Below, piece by piece: positions 61,455-64,000 of a stretch of DNA of 64,000 nucleotides. A program made the position numbers and the translations under genes. How positions within the stretch are numbered: position 1 is the stretch's first letter; each line of letters begins with the position of its first letter. The notes under the pieces were generated by a model, which saw only the letters and a list, made by a program, of their open reading frames with translations, was not told where the DNA came from and did no database searches. This stretch comes from Archangium sp. (GTDB lineage: Bacteria > Myxococcota > Myxococcia > Myxococcales > Myxococcaceae). Location of the stretch: assembly GCA_030681645.1 (NCBI GenBank), contig JAUXRX010000017.1, positions 496,001-560,000 on the forward strand. Reading direction: 5' to 3'.

Positions 61455-62942
61455 TCACTCCCGGAAGGGGTCGAAGTCCGTCTCGGCGCGGCGCCGGGCG
61501 TCTCTCGACTGGAGAAGGTGCTGCATGTCTCGCGCGGCCACGGGGTGCGCGAACGTGAGGGCAATGGCGTCGGCGATGTCGGGCGAGCAGCCGGTGCGCT
61601 TCTTGATTTCCGCCTTGCGCTCGAGCTGCAGCCGGTTCTCGTCGTTGAACTTGTAGAGCGGCGTCGTCAGCTCGGTGACGAGCTCGGGCATGTTGGGGAG
61701 GCAGCCACCGCTGTCCGGCCCACTCGGGCCCTTCACCCACTCCGACATTTTGAACCACATCTCCGCGCGCATGTTGGCGAAGCGGCTGGTGGTGGCCTTG
61801 CCGCCGAAGTCGATGCCCATCACGTTGAAACCGAGCTGCTGCAGTCGGTCCACCACGCCCTGGCCGAAGGTGGCCTGGTCGAGGAACACCCCATCGGGCC
61901 GGTGCTCCTCGATGTAGAGCGCGATGCGGCCGGTCAGCTGCATGGTGTCGAGGTTGCGCAGCACGAGCGGCTGGTGCACCACCCGGCCCTGCCGGAGCAC
62001 CAGCACGGAGCGGTCATCACCGAAGCGCGCGATGTCGACGCCCAGCACCCTCACGTCGCGGCCCCACACGGCTTCATGGAGCACCCGCTTCATGGACGCG
62101 TGCACCACGTCGGGCCCGAGGAGCGCGTTGCTCGAGCTCGGGGGGAACTGGCCAAACACGTTCACCAGGACGAAGGGGTTGTCCTTGCCGTACTTGGCGA
62201 TCTGCGCGCGGGCCCACTCGATGTCGACGCGGGGCGCACGCTTCGGGTCGTCCGGGTCGCCGCTGATTTCCTTCACCCACCAGAGCGCACGCTCCGAGGT
62301 GCACGCGCGGTAGAGCGGGCCCTCGAGGTGGGTGGGGTTGCCGGCGATGATGAGCAGCGCCTCGCGCCCCTCCGCCTCGCTCGCGTTGGCCAGGCCGCCT
62401 TCAGCAGCAGCTGCCACCGCATCAGGCACACCGCCGGCTTCGTCGATGACGAACATCACCGCATCGGCGTGCACGCCGGCGAGCGTGTTGGCCTGCTGAG
62501 AGGCGTCGGCCCCCTTCGGCCAGGTGCGCGCGCTCGCCCACCACGTCTGGGGGAACTCGTTGGAGACGAAGCGCTCGGAGCGCCAGGTGAAGGCGGCCTG
62601 CAGGAAGGGGCTGCACTGCTGCCACTTCGAGAGCTCGCTCCAGAGCCCGTCCTTGAGGTTGTCCTCGGTGATGCTGGTGCAGACCACCTTCGGGTGCAGT
62701 CGGGTGGCGAGGAACCAGAGGATGGCCCACGCCAGAATGGTGGTCTTCCCCGGGCCCTTGCTGGCCTTGAGGCAGAAGCGCTGGAAGCGCCTGCCCTGCG
62801 CGTCCTTCCCGCTCACCAGTGCGGTGAGGACCTCCACCTGCCACTCGTCGGGCTCGGCACCCAGGCACTCGCGGACGAACGCGACCGGGTCTCCCAGCCA
62901 GCGCAGGAGCACCGTCACCGCCATGGCTGCATCGGCACTCAC
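61455..62942 (-). CDS. terL: Terminase large subunit
   Basis: 495 aa from the GTG at 62942, which overlaps the TerS stop (GTGA). ATPase domain: Walker A ASKGPGKTT (about residues 60-68), Walker B VMFVIDEAGG (about 165-174), coupling motif LLIIAGNPTH. Nuclease domain: VLGVDIARFGDDRS and GVFLDQATFGQG with catalytic acidic residues, then SPDIADAIALTFA. It pumps DNA into the procapsid and cuts concatemers. The replaced Walker A spacing (SKGPGKT) is normal for this branch. All expected elements are present. Confidence 0.95.
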   Translation of the reverse strand: MSADAAMAVTVLLRWLGDPVAFVRECLGAEPDEWQVEVLTALVSGKDAQGRRFQRFCLKASKGPGKTTILAWAILWFLATRLHPKVVCTSITEDNLKDGLWSELSKWQQCSPFLQAAFTWRSERFVSNEFPQTWWASARTWPKGADASQQANTLAGVHADAVMFVIDEAGGVPDAVAAAAEGGLANASEAEGREALLIIAGNPTHLEGPLYRACTSERALWWVKEISGDPDDPKRAPRVDIEWARAQIAKYGKDNPFVLVNVFGQFPPSSSNALLGPDVVHASMKRVLHEAVWGRDVRVLGVDIARFGDDRSVLVLRQGRVVHQPLVLRNLDTMQLTGRIALYIEEHRPDGVFLDQATFGQGVVDRLQQLGFNVMGIDFGGKATTSRFANMRAEMWFKMSEWVKGPSGPDSGGCLPNMPELVTELTTPLYKFNDENRLQLERKAEIKKRTGCSPDIADAIALTFAHPVAARDMQHLLQSRDARRRAETDFDPFRE

Positions 62943-63448
62943 TTCGCGCCCTTCGCGCGCGCCTGCGTGAGCAGGTCAGCCAGCGACATCTTCGCGTCCA
63001 CCTCGAGGCGGTCGACGAAGAGCTTGAGGTGCTTGCCCAGCGCAGTGAGCGTGTCCGGCTTGCTCCACAGCTTCACCTCGGTGACGAAGGCTGGCGCGTC
63101 CTTCGTCCCCACCGCGGTCACCTTCACCCCCGCGATGGCCCTGCGCACGTGGGGCTCGAGCTCGTGCAGCGGGCGCAGCCGGTTCTGGTCGTCGAACGCG
63201 GTGCCGATGTCCGAGAAGGCCAGGTGCATCAACTCGCGGAGCACGTCGTCAGCGCGGAGCTCGAGCTTGTCCGCGCGCTTCACCTGCGCGGCGGCCAGCT
63301 GGGCCCGAACCTCAGCATGTTTCAACAGTCGCGCGCCCTGGGAGTGAGCAGTCTTCTTGCTGTAGCCAGCGCGCAGAGCGGCCTGGGTCGCGTTCAGGTC
63401 GACCTGGTACTCCCTGACGAATGCGGCCTGCTTGGGGTTGAGCGACAC
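62939..63448 (-). CDS. terS: Terminase small subunit
   Basis: 169 aa from the GTG at 63448 (SLNPKQAAFVREYQVDLNATQAALRAGYSKKTAHSQG), the Terminase_2 family pattern: an N-terminal helix-turn-helix that recognises the packaging site, then LLKHAEVRAQLAAAQ, then a domain for oligomerisation and TerL contact. The start lies four bases after bipartite motif copy D, and it is the first recognised gene of the packaging operon. Confidence 0.9.
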   Translation of the reverse strand: MSLNPKQAAFVREYQVDLNATQAALRAGYSKKTAHSQGARLLKHAEVRAQLAAAQVKRADKLELRADDVLRELMHLAFSDIGTAFDDQNRLRPLHELEPHVRRAIAGVKVTAVGTKDAPAFVTEVKLWSKPDTLTALGKHLKLFVDRLEVDAKMSLADLLTQARAKGAK

Positions 63449-63452
63449 CCCG

Positions 63453-63483
63453 CCAGAGTCAGTCGGCGGGGGGAGCCTTTCCC
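63453..63483 (-). promoter_or_regulatory. Bipartite late motif, copy D (diverged)
   Basis: Minus strand: a block agreeing at 10 of 13 positions with CGGAAAGCGTCCC (63483-63471), ten bases, GACTCTGG (63460-63453), four bases, then the terS GTG at 63448. Spacing is identical to copies B and C. It overlaps the end of the preceding gene. Confidence 0.62.
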
Positions 63484-63965
63484 GTGTCAGGGGTGGCAGC
63501 CGGGTCAGGGATGCTGGGTTCCGGACCCAGGTTCTCGATGCGCACCACGTCGATGACCTCGCCGCGGTTGTTCATGCTGACCATGGCGGCAGTGTCTTCG
63601 CCAGCGGCGAGATCCATTGTGTCCAAAGGCTGCACGTCGCCGCAGTCAGCACAGCGCACGCTCGTACGCCCGGCCGGCCCGCTGGCTTCGTCGAAGGTCA
63701 CGTTGAACGCCACGTAGCGGTGGGAGCAAGGGGGCCGAACTGGCCACGTGCCGTCGAGCAGCTGCGCGGGCGTCGGTATCGGCAGGTGGAAGCGATCACG
63801 CAGGGCGTCGTCTATCAGTTGAGCTCCGCCCGGCATGGCGCGCGCGAGGTCGGCGATCGTGGACCCCGCGGCATTGAACCTGCGCCACCCCTCAGCCGGG
63901 GAGTCCGGACGCGTGGCGCCGCAGGAGATGCAGCGTTGAGCGTGCAGCGGGGGCGCGGTCTCCAC
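63459..63965 (-). CDS. Zinc-ribbon-like protein, possibly continuing past the right edge
   Basis: 168 aa from a GTG at 63965; the frame remains open to the window edge, so the start may lie outside. Two CxxC pairs (CISCGATRP and RCADCGDVQP) about 100 residues apart could bind one zinc ion, and the C-terminus is acidic and Pro-rich. It reads toward terS, overlapping motif copy D. No family recognised. Confidence 0.6.
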   Translation of the reverse strand: METAPPLHAQRCISCGATRPDSPAEGWRRFNAAGSTIADLARAMPGGAQLIDDALRDRFHLPIPTPAQLLDGTWPVRPPCSHRYVAFNVTFDEASGPAGRTSVRCADCGDVQPLDTMDLAAGEDTAAMVSMNNRGEVIDVVRIENLGPEPSIPDPAATPDTGKAPPAD

Positions 63966-64000
63966 AGCGGGCGCAAAGGTCCACGCGCGCCAGGTGCTCT

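Larger units (their letters stand above)
26900..64000. mobile_element. Prophage of a short-tailed (BPP-1/BcepC6B-like) phage, right end outside window
   Basis: From about 26.9 kb on, all recognisable genes are phage-type: RHH regulator, ERF recombination protein, nuclease, HNH protein, lysis genes, tail fibre, internal virion proteins, tail tubular A/B, Bbp16-type cement, major capsid, scaffold, portal, TerL and TerS. Tail tubular proteins with no tape measure or sheath indicate podovirus morphology. The host REP-like repeats common before 15 kb are absent here. Early genes run right and late genes run left, converging at 34.2-34.3 kb. Left limit is approximate; no integrase is in view. Confidence 0.9.

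Noticed and set aside
26900..64000. Diversity-generating retroelement, as in phage BPP-1
   Set aside because: No reverse transcriptase gene and no template/variable repeat pair seen near the fibre genes in this window.
26772..64000. Integrase gene for the prophage
   Set aside because: None found; it may lie beyond the right edge.

Overview
The window comes from a GC-rich, third-position-GC-biased genome that most resembles the Myxococcota. This is an inference from a PilZ-Hsp70 fusion, receiver-only proteins, Ig/PKD lipoproteins and a secreted S46 peptidase; no rRNA or other taxonomic marker is present. It divides into a chromosomal part (1 to about 26.8 kb) and a prophage that fills the rest and runs off the right edge.

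Chromosome, 1-8 kb: a rightward acyl-CoA mutase locus. It holds the end of the fused isobutyryl-CoA mutase IcmF, both methylmalonyl-CoA mutase subunits (MutA, MutB), their G-protein chaperone MeaB, an unrecognised protein, a SAM methyltransferase and HMG-CoA lyase. Together these fit breakdown of branched-chain amino acids and propionyl-CoA. 8-14.5 kb: a PilZ-Hsp70 fusion, guaB and guaA around a small lipoprotein gene, and a Lys-rich protein. 14.6-26.8 kb: an S46 dipeptidyl-peptidase, two related lipoproteins (one with Ig/PKD modules), a PLD-like protein with an internal helix-hairpin-helix region, NnrS, a methyltransferase, two receiver proteins (one without its phospho-acceptor Asp) and a CBS-pair protein. 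REP-like palindromes punctuate the chromosome at convergent gene ends; two are translated inside mutA and mutB.

Prophage, about 26.9-64 kb: a short-tailed phage with BPP-1/BcepC6B-like structural genes. A leftward RHH-regulator operon ends at a rho-independent terminator. From a shared divergent promoter/operator a tightly overlapped early operon runs rightward (ERF annealing protein, PD-(D/E)XK nuclease, HNH protein, many small unknowns). The late genes run leftward from the right edge: terS, terL, portal, Bbp19-like, scaffold, major capsid, Bbp16-like cement, tail tubular A and B, internal virion proteins, a 3355-codon giant virion protein with GGDEF-like and zincin-like regions, tail fibre, LamG-like secreted protein and lysis genes. 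Early and late genes converge at 34.2-34.3 kb. No integrase or right attachment site lies in the window.

Most notable: (1) a bipartite motif with fixed spacing, found 4-5 bases before the first gene of each of the four late operons, a candidate phage late-promoter family; (2) a 200-base segment in the giant gene where the coding signal moves to another frame, suggesting two genes joined by a frameshift or an assembly indel; (3) GGDEF-like domains in a virion protein; (4) REP-like DNA translated within the methylmalonyl-CoA mutase subunits.
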